This document shows positions 43,319 to 52,800 of a DNA stretch of 64,000 nt, piece by piece. A program made the translations under genes and the position numbers. Every line of letters starts with the position of its first letter. Within the stretch, counting starts at the first letter, position 1. Origin of the DNA: Chitinophaga sp. CB10 (GTDB taxonomy: Bacteria > Bacteroidota > Bacteroidia > Chitinophagales > Chitinophagaceae); contig MLAV02000001.1 of the NCBI GenBank assembly GCA_001870995.2, positions 62,001-126,000 on the forward strand, in the 5' to 3' direction. Below the pieces are notes generated by a model, which saw only the letters and a program-made list of their open reading frames with translations, had not been told where the DNA came from and ran no database searches.

Positions 43319-44407
43319 TTATTTACTATTCATGCTGTTGATAAGCGTCAGGAGGCCATTGGCATCCACGGGCTGTAAGTCAAAGCTGACAGTGGTATAG
43401 TTGTCCGTGCCGGCAGGCGCGCCAATCACCACGGTTTTCTGTTCGGCGTAGAACTGGCCGTTTACGGCGCTGATAGCCAGGAAGGTGCCTTCCATACCAA
43501 CGGAAATAGAGGCCTGGTAACTGTGGAAGCCTTCTTTACCGCTCGGGGCTGACATGATCACATTATAGAACTTCACCAGCGTATTCATATTCTTCGGTTT
43601 GAAGAACAGCATGCTGGGTTGCTCACCGCCGTAGCTGGAAGCAGTTTCGTTGTTAAAGTGATTGGTGAAATAAGCCATCACCGTGGTTTTAGGGTTCGGC
43701 AGGGAAGCGATGGCATCACAGTTCAGCCAGTGCAGGAGGCTATCCAGCCTGAAGTCCATACTACCGTTCGCGGAGTTGAAGAAGGCAAAGCTGGATGGAA
43801 TCTGGTTCCAGGCAACGCCTTTTTGGGCGGCTATCTGCGAGGTCAGCGTAACGGGCTGGTTAATGTGATTGTATCCATATTGCGTTAAAGTAATAGTGGT
43901 ATCGCCACTCCACATAGGCACCTCCTTATTGGCGCCGTTGGCAGCCGCTCTGGCAGGCACCTGTACCCGGATACCACTATCATTGTTCCGTTGCAGGCCA
44001 AGGGCCTGTGAACCCTGCGCTGCTTTCACAAAGAATTCCCCGTAGGATTCCAGCAGCCTGCCATCGCTGGTCACAGTCGCCTTGTCCGCCAGTATCATCC
44101 CACTCACATTCAAAATCTCCCGGATACTGAGTGTAACAGGGCCGGTAACAGGTTGCCCGGACGCCGTCACAAAGGCATTCGCAGCAACATGGAATTTTGT
44201 GCCCTTGGAGGTAGTGATAGTACCGCCGGCTGCACCATCCACCGTAAACGATTCGAACTTTGGGGCATGGCTGTTCAGCAGGTCCGCGAGCATACGCGCA
44301 TCCTGTCCGCCGGCAGGAGCGTCGTTATGGTTATTCTTTTTACAGGCGCCCATCGCTAAGGCGGCGGCAACAAAAAGGGCGATCGGTTTTACAGAGATGC
44401 TTTTCAT
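43319..44407 (-). CDS. Hypothetical secreted lipoprotein
   Basis: 362 residues from the ATG at 44407; an upstream extension of 17 codons gives no signal peptide at the terminus. Lipobox LAMGACKKN, Cys22. The mature part begins with a beta-rich domain (about 55-140: GGTITTSKGTKFHVAANAF, GPVTLSIREI) of a kind seen in Bacteroidota surface proteins, then a longer unrecognised part. No catalytic motif. It is divergent from the ECF sigma gene at 44548 and upstream of the PKD and CHAT genes in the same direction. Confidence 0.7.
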   Translation of the reverse strand: MKSISVKPIALFVAAALAMGACKKNNHNDAPAGGQDARMLADLLNSHAPKFESFTVDGAAGGTITTSKGTKFHVAANAFVTASGQPVTGPVTLSIREILNVSGMILADKATVTSDGRLLESYGEFFVKAAQGSQALGLQRNNDSGIRVQVPARAAANGANKEVPMWSGDTTITLTQYGYNHINQPVTLTSQIAAQKGVAWNQIPSSFAFFNSANGSMDFRLDSLLHWLNCDAIASLPNPKTTVMAYFTNHFNNETASSYGGEQPSMLFFKPKNMNTLVKFYNVIMSAPSGKEGFHSYQASISVGMEGTFLAISAVNGQFYAEQKTVVIGAPAGTDNYTTVSFDLQPVDANGLLTLINSMNSK

Positions 44408-44547
44408 AACAATTATTTTTTGATGGTGAGTTTTTAGGTTTGTTTGTAAAGAGATCAACGGACCTTTGCATTTGTTACCCCCTTTTTCAAAAAAAATTTC
44501 AGGAAAGATGTATTTTTAAGGATATCAACCATTTAATTCAATCCCAG

Positions 44548-45105
44548 ATGGCAATTCACCCCGATCAGCGTTACCTGGAAGGCCTGCTGAGAAACGATAC
44601 TTTGATAGTGCAGGAGATCTATCAGCGCTTTTCGGGAAAGATCAAACACTATATTCTGCAACACCATGGCACAGAAGATGATGCCGCTGATATTTTCCAG
44701 GAGTCTTTAATAGATATCTACAACCAGGCAAAACACAGGCAGCTGGAGCTGAGTTGCCCCTTTGAGCCTTTCCTGTTGCTGATCTGTAAAAGGAAATGGC
44801 TGAATGATATAAAAAAAAGGGGCCGGCAGCCGGTAACAAAAAAGCTGGATGATGTATATGATGTAGGGGAAGATGTATTTGCCGCTGCGGAACAAACCAT
44901 CCAGGACGAAGCGCGTACGGCTTTTATCCTTGCTCAGTTTGAACGCTTGGGCGAAAAATGCAGGGAAATCCTCCGGAGCAGCCTCGCGGGCGAAGCGCAG
45001 GAGAGAATCGCCGCTGCGATGAGGGTAACGTATGGCTACCTGCGAAAGAAGAAATCGGAGTGTATGGCTAAGCTGCTTTCGTATATACAGGGACAAAAGG
45101 TTTAG
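44548..45105 (+). CDS. ECF-type RNA polymerase sigma factor
   Basis: 185 residues from the ATG at 44548; an in-frame extension to 44440 lacks sigma similarity. Region 2 is clear (VQEIYQRFSGKIKHYIL, AADIFQESLIDIYNQ). The region 4 helix-turn-helix is recognisable but divergent (GEKCREILRSSLAGEAQERIAAAM then TYGYLRKKKSEC). The short charged linker is ordinary. It is followed by a gene for a one-helix membrane protein of anti-sigma type, and it is divergent from the lipoprotein/PKD/CHAT genes, which are its likely targets. Its 3' end is partly duplicated just downstream. Confidence 0.85.
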   Translation: MAIHPDQRYLEGLLRNDTLIVQEIYQRFSGKIKHYILQHHGTEDDAADIFQESLIDIYNQAKHRQLELSCPFEPFLLLICKRKWLNDIKKRGRQPVTKKLDDVYDVGEDVFAAAEQTIQDEARTAFILAQFERLGEKCREILRSSLAGEAQERIAAAMRVTYGYLRKKKSECMAKLLSYIQGQKV

Positions 45106-45179
45106 TGTATGCGTGGTGATATATTACCCGTTACGATTCCTGCACAGGGACAAAAAGTTTAGTGTATTACCCGTTACGA
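45087..45179 (+). repeat. Duplicated 3' end of the ECF sigma gene
   Basis: The 24 bases at 45087-45110 (covering the last codons and stop of the sigma gene) recur at 45144-45167 with one mismatch, and 15 bases at 45122-45136 recur at 45165-45179. Between them a short frame 45108-45161 ends in Gln-Gly-Gln-Lys-Val, the same five residues that end the sigma protein. Confidence 0.8.
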
Positions 45180-45220
45180 CGACATGCTTTCCTCCACACC
45201 GGAATAAAAATATTTAATCT

Positions 45221-45949
45221 ATGAGTGGTTATAATAATGAAGATATCATCCGTTACGTAGATGGCGACATGGACGCCGCGGAAGCCGCGCGCTTTGAAGC
45301 TGCCCTGGGGAACGATCCGGCCCTTGCCGCCGCCGTAACCTCCTACCGGGAAGTCAAAGCCACCCTGGCGCAACGCCTGCCTGCGGACCTGCAGCTGGAA
45401 GCGCTGAAAGGCACGCTGGCGCAACAACGTTCCGTCCATTTCAGCAGGCCGGCAAAGGTAGTGCCCATCCGCCGCTACCTGGCAGCTATCGCCGCCGCCG
45501 CTGCCATACTGGTAGCCGTGTGGTTCCTGCTGCCGGATAACCACAAAAACTACCTGCAGGAATACAGTACCGGCATGGAGGTATCCGCAGAGCGCGGGGA
45601 TGAAAATGATACGCTACTGATACATGCAGCGGAGCTTTACAACAATAAGGAATATACGAAAGCGATAGCCGTATTGGATACCTGCCTGCAGCGCGACAGT
45701 ACCAACGCGCAGGCGCTCTACTACCGCGGCCTCGCCGGCATTTACGCCAACTCGCCGGCACAGGGAGTAGCCGACCTGGAAAGAACATTTGCCGGGGAAT
45801 CTATCTTTAAATATGATGCTGCTTTTTACCTCGCCGTACATTACGCGCAATTGCATCAAAAGGATAGCGCGCTGTATTGGATAGATAAGATTCCAGCGGA
45901 GGCGGCGCCATATGAGAAAGCGAGCAAATTGAGGAAGGAGGTTAAATAG
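45221..45949 (+). CDS. Probable anti-sigma factor with TPR-like C-terminus
   Basis: 242 residues: an N-terminal acidic helical part (EDIIRYVDGDMDAAEAARFE) like the sigma-binding domain of anti-sigma factors but without the zinc-binding His/Cys set, one transmembrane helix (about 86-105) and a C-terminal TPR-like domain (about 120-240: AAELYNNKEYTKAIAVLDTC). With the helix in the inner membrane, the TPR part would face the periplasm. Next to the ECF sigma gene, in the same direction and 115 bases after it. The TPR part could read the state of an envelope partner. Confidence 0.8.
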   Translation: MSGYNNEDIIRYVDGDMDAAEAARFEAALGNDPALAAAVTSYREVKATLAQRLPADLQLEALKGTLAQQRSVHFSRPAKVVPIRRYLAAIAAAAAILVAVWFLLPDNHKNYLQEYSTGMEVSAERGDENDTLLIHAAELYNNKEYTKAIAVLDTCLQRDSTNAQALYYRGLAGIYANSPAQGVADLERTFAGESIFKYDAAFYLAVHYAQLHQKDSALYWIDKIPAEAAPYEKASKLRKEVK

Positions 45950-46487
45950 CCACTCCCTGCGGCAACAATTCCCGCAGCAGCTGCAACCCTTCCGGCCATT
46001 CGCCCAAATCTGACTGCGCATTCAGGTGCCCCTTCGCGCCCATATTCACAAACCGGCTGCCCCAGGTGGCGGCAAAATAAGTAGCCCGGTCAAGGGTGCA
46101 ATATTCATCATTGGTACTGGCAGCCACAATGGTCCGGAAAGGCAACCTGTCCTTAGGCACAGGAGCAAAACCAGTCGCCTCCGGCGGAAAGCCGGGGCGC
46201 TCCACATCCGCAGGAGCTACCAGCAAAGCGCCGGCAATACTGCGCTTCGTATGCGCGGCCCAGTGAACCACGGCAATGCAGGCCAGGCTATGCGCCGCAA
46301 TCACCACCTGCGGCCCCGCAGCGGCTACCTCTTTTTCTATCTGCGCTACCCAGGCTGCGCACACCGGCGCATCCCAGGAGGTTTGTTCAATACGTTTGGT
46401 GGCGGGAATCAACTGTTCCCACAGGGTTTGCCAATGTTGAGGGCCGGAACTCCCAAGCCCCGGCGCAGTGAGCAGGTGTATAGCCAT
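45942..46487 (-). CDS. RBBP9/YdeN-family serine hydrolase
   Basis: 181 residues from the ATG at 46487; the longer frame upstream is not coding-like. It has the RBBP9/YdeN start (HLLTAPGLGSSGPQHWQTLWE), nucleophile Ser67 in IAAHSLAC, an Asp in APADVERPG and the C-terminal GHLNAQSDLGEWPEG with the His. These small cytoplasmic hydrolases act on unknown esters or peptides. The elbow reads AHSLA where GHSLG is more usual. Its 3' end overlaps the anti-sigma gene by eight bases on the other strand. Confidence 0.88.
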   Translation of the reverse strand: MAIHLLTAPGLGSSGPQHWQTLWEQLIPATKRIEQTSWDAPVCAAWVAQIEKEVAAAGPQVVIAAHSLACIAVVHWAAHTKRSIAGALLVAPADVERPGFPPEATGFAPVPKDRLPFRTIVAASTNDEYCTLDRATYFAATWGSRFVNMGAKGHLNAQSDLGEWPEGLQLLRELLPQGVAI

Positions 46488-46548
46488 GTATGGACGAAGG
46501 TTTGTACAGAAAGATAATAAATATCTCACCAAAATATATCCCTCAAAA

Positions 46549-46576
46549 AAAATAGCCGGTGCTAAACAACACCGGC
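46549..46576 (-). terminator. Hairpin with U-tract downstream of the GH31 gene
   Basis: GCCGGTG (46555-46561) / CACCGGC (46570-46576) with an 8-base loop; on the minus strand followed by TATTTTTTTT. It is about 190 bases after the GH31 stop codon and may be the final terminator. Confidence 0.6.
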
Positions 46577-46625
46577 AACAGGTAACAACCAAAACAGCAT
46601 ATTACATACTGTAGTAATTTTAAAA

Positions 46626-46683
46626 GGAGGCTGCCTTAGCCACCTTCGCCCGTTTACCGGGAAAGATGGGTAAGGCAACCTCC
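46626..46683 (-). terminator. Long structured hairpin 3' of GH31
   Basis: A 58-base imperfect hairpin: GGAGG/CCTCC, then GCCTTA/TAAGGC, then inner short pairings and a CCCG/CGGG tip with a 5-base loop. On the minus strand TTTTAAAATT follows. It may be a first terminator or an RNA-stabilising 3' element. Confidence 0.5.
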
Positions 46684-46765
46684 GGGTAGTGGAATTTTAA
46701 AATGAAAATCTTTGCGTTGATAATCCAGCCTGCGTCCTGACAAACTTTAAAAAAATTGATCTGGG

Positions 46766-49615
46766 TCAGAAGGCCCTGATCGTTTTTGCTATTCCATTAT
46801 ATGTTATCAGTTCGCTTTTAATACCTGTCAATTGATCCGGCGACGCCGGATGCTTTTTATCCACTATAATGATGTTGAAATATCTCGTTGTCAGCATGCC
46901 GGGGAAGCTGCCTTCCCTGGCGCCTATCGTCAGCTCCTGCTTCGCTTCGTTCCATTGGAAACGGATACGGCTAAACGCGCCCTGCTCGTAATCGTAGTTG
47001 GTATTGCCGTCCTCATACAAGGCAAACTGCGCATCCTTGCCGGCATACACAAACAGCTGGATCGTATCCGGCTTCTTTTCCGCCACATATTGCAGTTCCG
47101 GCCCCACCGGCAGAATACTGCCTTCCTTCACATACAGCGGCATCCTCGAAAGCGGCGCTGCTACAGTAATACGGCGGCCGCCTGTTACATACTTCCCGGT
47201 ATAGAAATCGTACCAGCCGGTTGTTTTGGGGAGATATACCTCCCGCTGGCGCGCCTGGTACGTAGTAACGGGGTTGACCAGCAGGGACGGGCCGAACATA
47301 AACTGGTCGCGAATACGCAGCGTTGCCGTATCACCCCCGAAATCCATAGGGAGGCCACGCATGATCGTATAGTCGTGGTGGTAAGTATCGCCCGACAGGG
47401 TATAAACATATGGTAGCAACCGGTAACGCAGTTTATCATAATAGAGCATGGACTGATACGCCTCGCTGTTTTCCGGGGCGATGTGGAACATCTCCCGGTA
47501 AGGGTACTGGCCATGGGAGCGGAACAGCGGACAAAAAGCGCCATACTGGAACCAGCGGGTGTTCAGCTCCTGCCATTCGGCAGCGGCAGCGCCCTGCGGA
47601 TCCGGATGATCGTATTTATCCTCTACGAAAAATCCACCGATGTCCGTCGTCCAGTACGGCAAGCCGGACATGGAGTAGTTCAGCCCCGCCGGTATCTGGC
47701 GGGCCATCTCATCGAAAGTGGCCGCTATATCCCCGCTCCACGATGCGGCGGCATACCGCTGTATGCCGGCATAGGCATTACGGGTAAGTATAAACACCCG
47801 CTGATCCGGCCTGGCAGCCCGTTGCCCTTCGTACACGCCCCGCGCGTTCAGCACGGAATAAGTGTTGAAGTATTGCGCCGCCGGGCCTATCGCCGTCGGG
47901 TCCATCAGCTTTTTACGATGCGCGATAGATGCATTGCTGAGGATGTCCGGCTCGGTGGCATCCAGCCACCAGGCGTCCACGCCTTTGCTGAAAAGCCGCT
48001 CGTTCATAAAATGCCAGAACAGCTTGCGGGCATCCGGGTTAAAGGCATCGTAAAAAGTAGATACATAGCCTTTCCCGATCCAGTCCCGCTGCCGGTCCAG
48101 GATATTCTGTTTATACAGCCAGCCCTCTTTGTCAAAGGCTTTATAAGTACTGATCCCTTCGTAAAACTTCGGCCATACGGAAATCATGAACTGCGTATGG
48201 TACTTGTTATGCAGGCGGTCTATCATCCCTGCCGGATCGCTGAAGCGCGCCGGGTCAAACTCCTGGCTGCCCCATTCGTCCTGCTTCCAGTAGCTCCAAT
48301 CCAGTACGATATTGTCCAGCGGAATTTGCTTCTCCCGGAAGGCAGCCACCGTCTGCTCAATCTCGTCCTGCGTTTTATAACGCTCCCGGCTTTGCCAGAA
48401 GCCCATCGCCCAACGGGGTAGCATAGTCGCTTTACCGGTGATCCGGCGGTACCCGCCAATCACTTCGTCCATTGTACGGCCATATACAAAGTAGTAATCC
48501 AATCTCTCCCCAACCTCAGCAGTAAAAATGGCTTTATGCCGGTACGCCGCAGGCGCAGGAGATAAAGTTTTGATGGAAAGGAACGACTGCGCCGTTTCCG
48601 GAATCCATTCCACCTTAACGGGAACGGCTACACCCTTTTTCAGCGCTACCCTGAACTGGGAAGGGCCGGGGTTCCAGCTTTCCCGCCATTTGTCCAGCTG
48701 CAGCTTGCCGTCGATCCATATCTTCAGGTAGCCGGATGCCTGGATGAAGAATTTATATTCGCCGGTTTCATCGCCTTTCAGGGCGCCTTCCCAAACGGCC
48801 TTCCCTTTTTCCAGCGGAAACGCCTTTGGAAGGCGGGGGAGGTCCTCCAGGAACTCGTAGTCGATCACACTGTCCCGCTGCTGCAGGTACACCTGCCCGG
48901 TTTTTTTATCGCTGTACGTGGCGGTCAATGCGCCCGGCCTGCCATCCGCTGCTATTAGCTGCAGGGCGTTCAGCTGCCGGCGCTCCCGCGGATCGCCAAA
49001 CCTGGTAATGGAATAGTTATCCCAGAGAATGCCGAATTTATCGGTCGACACCAGGAACGGCACTGCCGAAATCGAATTGTACTGGGTAAGGTCCACGTCC
49101 TCGCCATTGTAGTTCATCAGCCCCGTTTGGTGCTGCCCCAGGCCATACAGGCCGGCGGCAGGGTTCACGTCAAATACCTGCTGTACCTGGTACAGGGCCT
49201 TGCCATTGATGGTTGCCGGCTGAAAAGTACGGCCGCCGGCTGCCTGTTCGGATAAGATCACTTTGCCGGCAAGGTCCCGGAAGATCACCTGCCCGCTGGT
49301 TTTATTGACGTCCACCCGCAGGGCTTTCGTCGTCAGCGTATAGTACGCGGCCTGGTCCTTATAATCCCAGGGAATATTTTTACCGGCAACTTCCACCGCC
49401 ATGATACTGGGCGTACTGCTGATCGCTTGATCCGGAGAGGCGGTAACGTGCACAATATTATCACTGATCACCTGCAGCCGCACCCGGGCCGCCCCGTTTT
49501 TAGCCGGCTTGTCCAGCCGGATCAGTATGCCGTCCGCCAGCCGCTCCACCTGCCCGGCATAACACCAGGAGGCGATACAAGTCATTAATACAATCGGCAA
49601 GGTCCTTTTTGTCAT
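46766..49615 (-). CDS. GH31 alpha-glycosidase with inserted PA14 domain (alpha-xylosidase-like)
   Basis: 949 residues: a signal peptide (cleavage near CYAG), an N-terminal beta domain (about 40-225), a PA14 domain inserted at about 230-355 (GEYKFFIQASGYLKIWIDGK), a TIM barrel (about 395-720) and C-terminal beta domains of DUF5110 type. The catalytic nucleophile is Asp552 in WWLDATEPD, and the acid/base is probably Asp629 in SWSGD. A PA14 insertion and this length are those of Bacteroidota alpha-xylosidases acting on xyloglucan oligosaccharides, but alpha-glucosidase activity cannot be excluded. It lies downstream of the HTCS gene on the same strand (236-base gap). No SusC/D pair adjoins it. 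Confidence 0.92.
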   Translation of the reverse strand: MTKRTLPIVLMTCIASWCYAGQVERLADGILIRLDKPAKNGAARVRLQVISDNIVHVTASPDQAISSTPSIMAVEVAGKNIPWDYKDQAAYYTLTTKALRVDVNKTSGQVIFRDLAGKVILSEQAAGGRTFQPATINGKALYQVQQVFDVNPAAGLYGLGQHQTGLMNYNGEDVDLTQYNSISAVPFLVSTDKFGILWDNYSITRFGDPRERRQLNALQLIAADGRPGALTATYSDKKTGQVYLQQRDSVIDYEFLEDLPRLPKAFPLEKGKAVWEGALKGDETGEYKFFIQASGYLKIWIDGKLQLDKWRESWNPGPSQFRVALKKGVAVPVKVEWIPETAQSFLSIKTLSPAPAAYRHKAIFTAEVGERLDYYFVYGRTMDEVIGGYRRITGKATMLPRWAMGFWQSRERYKTQDEIEQTVAAFREKQIPLDNIVLDWSYWKQDEWGSQEFDPARFSDPAGMIDRLHNKYHTQFMISVWPKFYEGISTYKAFDKEGWLYKQNILDRQRDWIGKGYVSTFYDAFNPDARKLFWHFMNERLFSKGVDAWWLDATEPDILSNASIAHRKKLMDPTAIGPAAQYFNTYSVLNARGVYEGQRAARPDQRVFILTRNAYAGIQRYAAASWSGDIAATFDEMARQIPAGLNYSMSGLPYWTTDIGGFFVEDKYDHPDPQGAAAAEWQELNTRWFQYGAFCPLFRSHGQYPYREMFHIAPENSEAYQSMLYYDKLRYRLLPYVYTLSGDTYHHDYTIMRGLPMDFGGDTATLRIRDQFMFGPSLLVNPVTTYQARQREVYLPKTTGWYDFYTGKYVTGGRRITVAAPLSRMPLYVKEGSILPVGPELQYVAEKKPDTIQLFVYAGKDAQFALYEDGNTNYDYEQGAFSRIRFQWNEAKQELTIGAREGSFPGMLTTRYFNIIIVDKKHPASPDQLTGIKSELITYNGIAKTIRAF

Positions 49616-49667
49616 GTCGTGTGGAATTTTGGCTTGGCAGCCTTTTCAGCGTTCATAACGATGCCGG

Positions 49668-49675
49668 CAAAAATA
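49668..49675 (-). promoter_or_regulatory. Putative -7 box upstream of GH31
   Basis: TATTTTTG on the minus strand fits TAnnTTTG, 52 bases before the GH31 ATG. No clear -33 element is seen. The rest of the 236-base gap (49616-49851) shows no gene. Confidence 0.3.
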
Positions 49676-49851
49676 GAGGGGGCCCGGCACTTTGAGGGTA
49701 CTGTTCTGTTTATGATTAGGGGTCAAAATGTTAACGGGAAAGGGGAGGCGCGCCGGTTGCAGGGGTAACGGATGTTAAGGAGCGCGCCACTGTGGCGGGT
49801 TTTAATGGATTGCCGTATAGCAGCGGTGCTGCCACCGCCGCCAGGCCGGCC

Positions 49852-52800
49852 CTATTCCCCATCCTGCTTCTTTCGCCCATATACTGACGGCAGTTCATTA
49901 AACTCCAGCTTAAAATACTTCGTGAAATACTTCGGGTTATTGAACCCCACTTCATATGCCACCTCGGCTACGGACAACTGACTTTTTTCCAGCAGTTGCG
50001 CCGCGCGTTTTAACCGGATGCTCCGGATAAATTCAATCGGCGACTTGCCGGTGATGGAGAGGATTTTCTTATAAGCGGATACGCGGCTCATGAACAGGGC
50101 GCGACTCAACTCCTCCACGGAAAAGTCCGGGTTGGAAATGTTTTTTTCTACAATCTCTACCGCCTGTTGTATAAACTGCTCGTCCGCAGAGGAAATTTCA
50201 ATTTCGCTGGGATGCGCGTCGAAATGCTGCCGGAAGGTATTCCGTAGGGAGGCCTGCTGCTGCACAATATTCCGGATCTTCGAAAGCAGCATTTCAAAGT
50301 TAAAGGGCTTGGTCACATAATCCGTAGCCCCGGTTTCCAGGGCTTCCAGCTGCTGCGCTTCCTCCGCCCGGGCCGTCAGCAATACAATCGGGAGGTGACT
50401 GGTTTTAGCGTTTGCCCGTACTTTTTTGCAAAGTTCCAGCCCGTCCATCTGCGGCATGGCAATATCGCTCACAATGAGCTGCGGCTGAAAAGTTTGCAGC
50501 AGCTTCCAGGCCGACTGCCCGTTTTCAGCTTCCTCTACGTGGTAATACTGGCTCAAATTATCTTTCAGGTAAAAGCGGAAATCTTCGTTATCCTCTACCA
50601 GCAATATTTTTGGTAAGTCTTTTTCGGGGGGTGGGGGAGATGCGGGCGCCGCCTCCGGTAAACTGCGCAACTGGGCGTTCAGGGGCCCGGCCACTGCATC
50701 GGCTGTTTGCACCGGCAGCGTAACGGTAAAACAGCTCCCCATTTCAGGGGCACTGTCCACTGTAATGCTACCGCCATGCATTTTCACAAACTCCCGCGTA
50801 ATGCTCAATCCTATGCCGCTGCCCTGGTTCATGACAGCGCCGGCCACGTCATGCTGGAAGAAGCGATCGAAAATATGCGCCTGCTTTTCCAGCGGGATGC
50901 CTATCCCGTTGTCTTTCACAAGCAGCTGCACCTGCGATTGCTCCGCATCGTATTGCAGTTCCACAGCTATTTTGCCGTAGTCCGGCGTGAACTTGAAGGC
51001 GTTGGAGAGGAGGTTGAAAATGATCTTCTCTATCTTATCCGCGTCATACGTCATCGGGAGCGACTGCACATTGCTCACAAAGTCCAGCTGGATATGCTTT
51101 TTCTCCGAGAGGTCGGAGAAGCCCTGGGTCAGCTCTTTCACAAACGCGGCCAGGTCGCCGGGCGCCGTATGCAGTTTGATCTGCTCCACTTCCAGCTTGC
51201 GGAAGTCCAGGAGCTGGTTCACGAGGTTGAGCAGGCGGCGGGCATTGCGTTGCATCAGCTGCAACTGGCCGTTCAGTTGTTTGTCCATACCCATGCTGAT
51301 CAGGCGTTCCAGCGGCGTGATGATCAGGCTGAGCGGCGTCCTGAACTCGTGGCTCACATTTGTGAAGAAGCGGATCTTCAAAGCATCCAGTTCATGCATA
51401 CGTTCCGCTTCGCGTATCTGCTCGGCTACCCTGAATTTCAGCCGTTCCCTTTCCAGGATGATCCGGCGGGCCAGCACCAGCGCGCCAATGATCAGCAGCG
51501 CATAGAGCAGGAATGCCGGCCAGGTTTTCCAGAACGGCGGCAGGATGCGGATATGCAGCGTTGCGCCCGTGTCGTTCCAGATGCCGTCGTTATTGGAAGC
51601 CTTGACCCTGAAAGTATAATCCCCGGGGTCCAGGTTGGTGAAGGTAGCTTTGCGCTGCGTACCGTCCGTATAAAGCCAGTTGTTGTTAAAGCCTTCCAGC
51701 TTATAGGCGTAGCGGTTTTTCTCCGGGTGGAAGTAGTTGAGCGCGGCAAATTCGATGGAGAACATATTTTGATTATGCCGCAGCGTCAGGGATTTGGTGA
51801 GCGGCATCGCCTCATGTAGTATCGTACGCCCCTGCAGTTGCTGGCCGGGTTCTATCCGCTGGTTGAATACCTGTAAGTCCGTCAGCACCACGGGCGGAAT
51901 GTTGTTGTTAAGCCGTATCTGCCCCGGGTAAAAGAGGTTGAAGCCATTGCCTCCGCCGAATATCAGCTCCCCCTTGCTGGTACGCAGGGCCGCGTTTTCA
52001 TTGAACTCCCTGCCTTGCAAACCATCCGCTTCATCGTAATTCCTGAAGGTAAACCGGCCGTTTTTCTCCTGCATGTTCGAGAGGCCGTTGGGTGTACTCA
52101 TCCAAAGCCCGCTGCGGTCATCTTCCAGGATGTTCAGCACTGTATTGCTGGGCAATCCATTCTCTTTGCGAAAATTGCGGAAAGTATTATTCACCGGGTC
52201 ATACAAACTTAAACCGTCGCGGGTGCCCACCCAGAGCCGTTGCCGGCGGTCCTCAAACAGGCATACAATGTTATTGTGGCTGATGCTGCCGGGTTGGCCG
52301 CTGCTGTTAAACCGCCGGGCCACGCCGGTTCCCCGGGTGTAAACGGTGAGTCCTTCGCTGCCGCCCACCCAGATGCGGCCGTCATGATCCTGCAGTAATG
52401 CGGATACGTAGCGGTAAGGGAACAACCGGTCCATGCGCCGGAACTGCCCTGTAGCCGGATTGAAAATATTCACGCCCCCGTTGAGTGTACCTACCCACAG
52501 CTGGTGCTGGTCGTCTTCCATCAGCTCCCACACGCTGTTGTCGCTGATCGTCGTACTGTCGGCAGCGTTATGTTTGTAATGCGCAAACCCGCTGCCGGTA
52601 AAGCGGTCCAGTCCACCGAAATAGGTACCCACCCAAAGCTGGCCCTGGTGGTCGATCAGCAGGCTTACCACCACATTGCCGGCAATGCTGGCAGGGTTGG
52701 CCGGTTCATGCTTGTACTGCCGGAAGGTATTATTGCTGCGGTCAAAATAAATAAGTCCGCCCCCGTTGGTACCTATCCAGAGGTTGCCTTTGGCATCCTC

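Noticed and set aside
45221..45260. Start of the anti-sigma gene as a third copy of the sigma tail repeat
   Set aside because: The resemblance (TTTAATCTATGAGTGGT against TTTAGTGTATGCGTGGT) is short and imperfect and may be chance.
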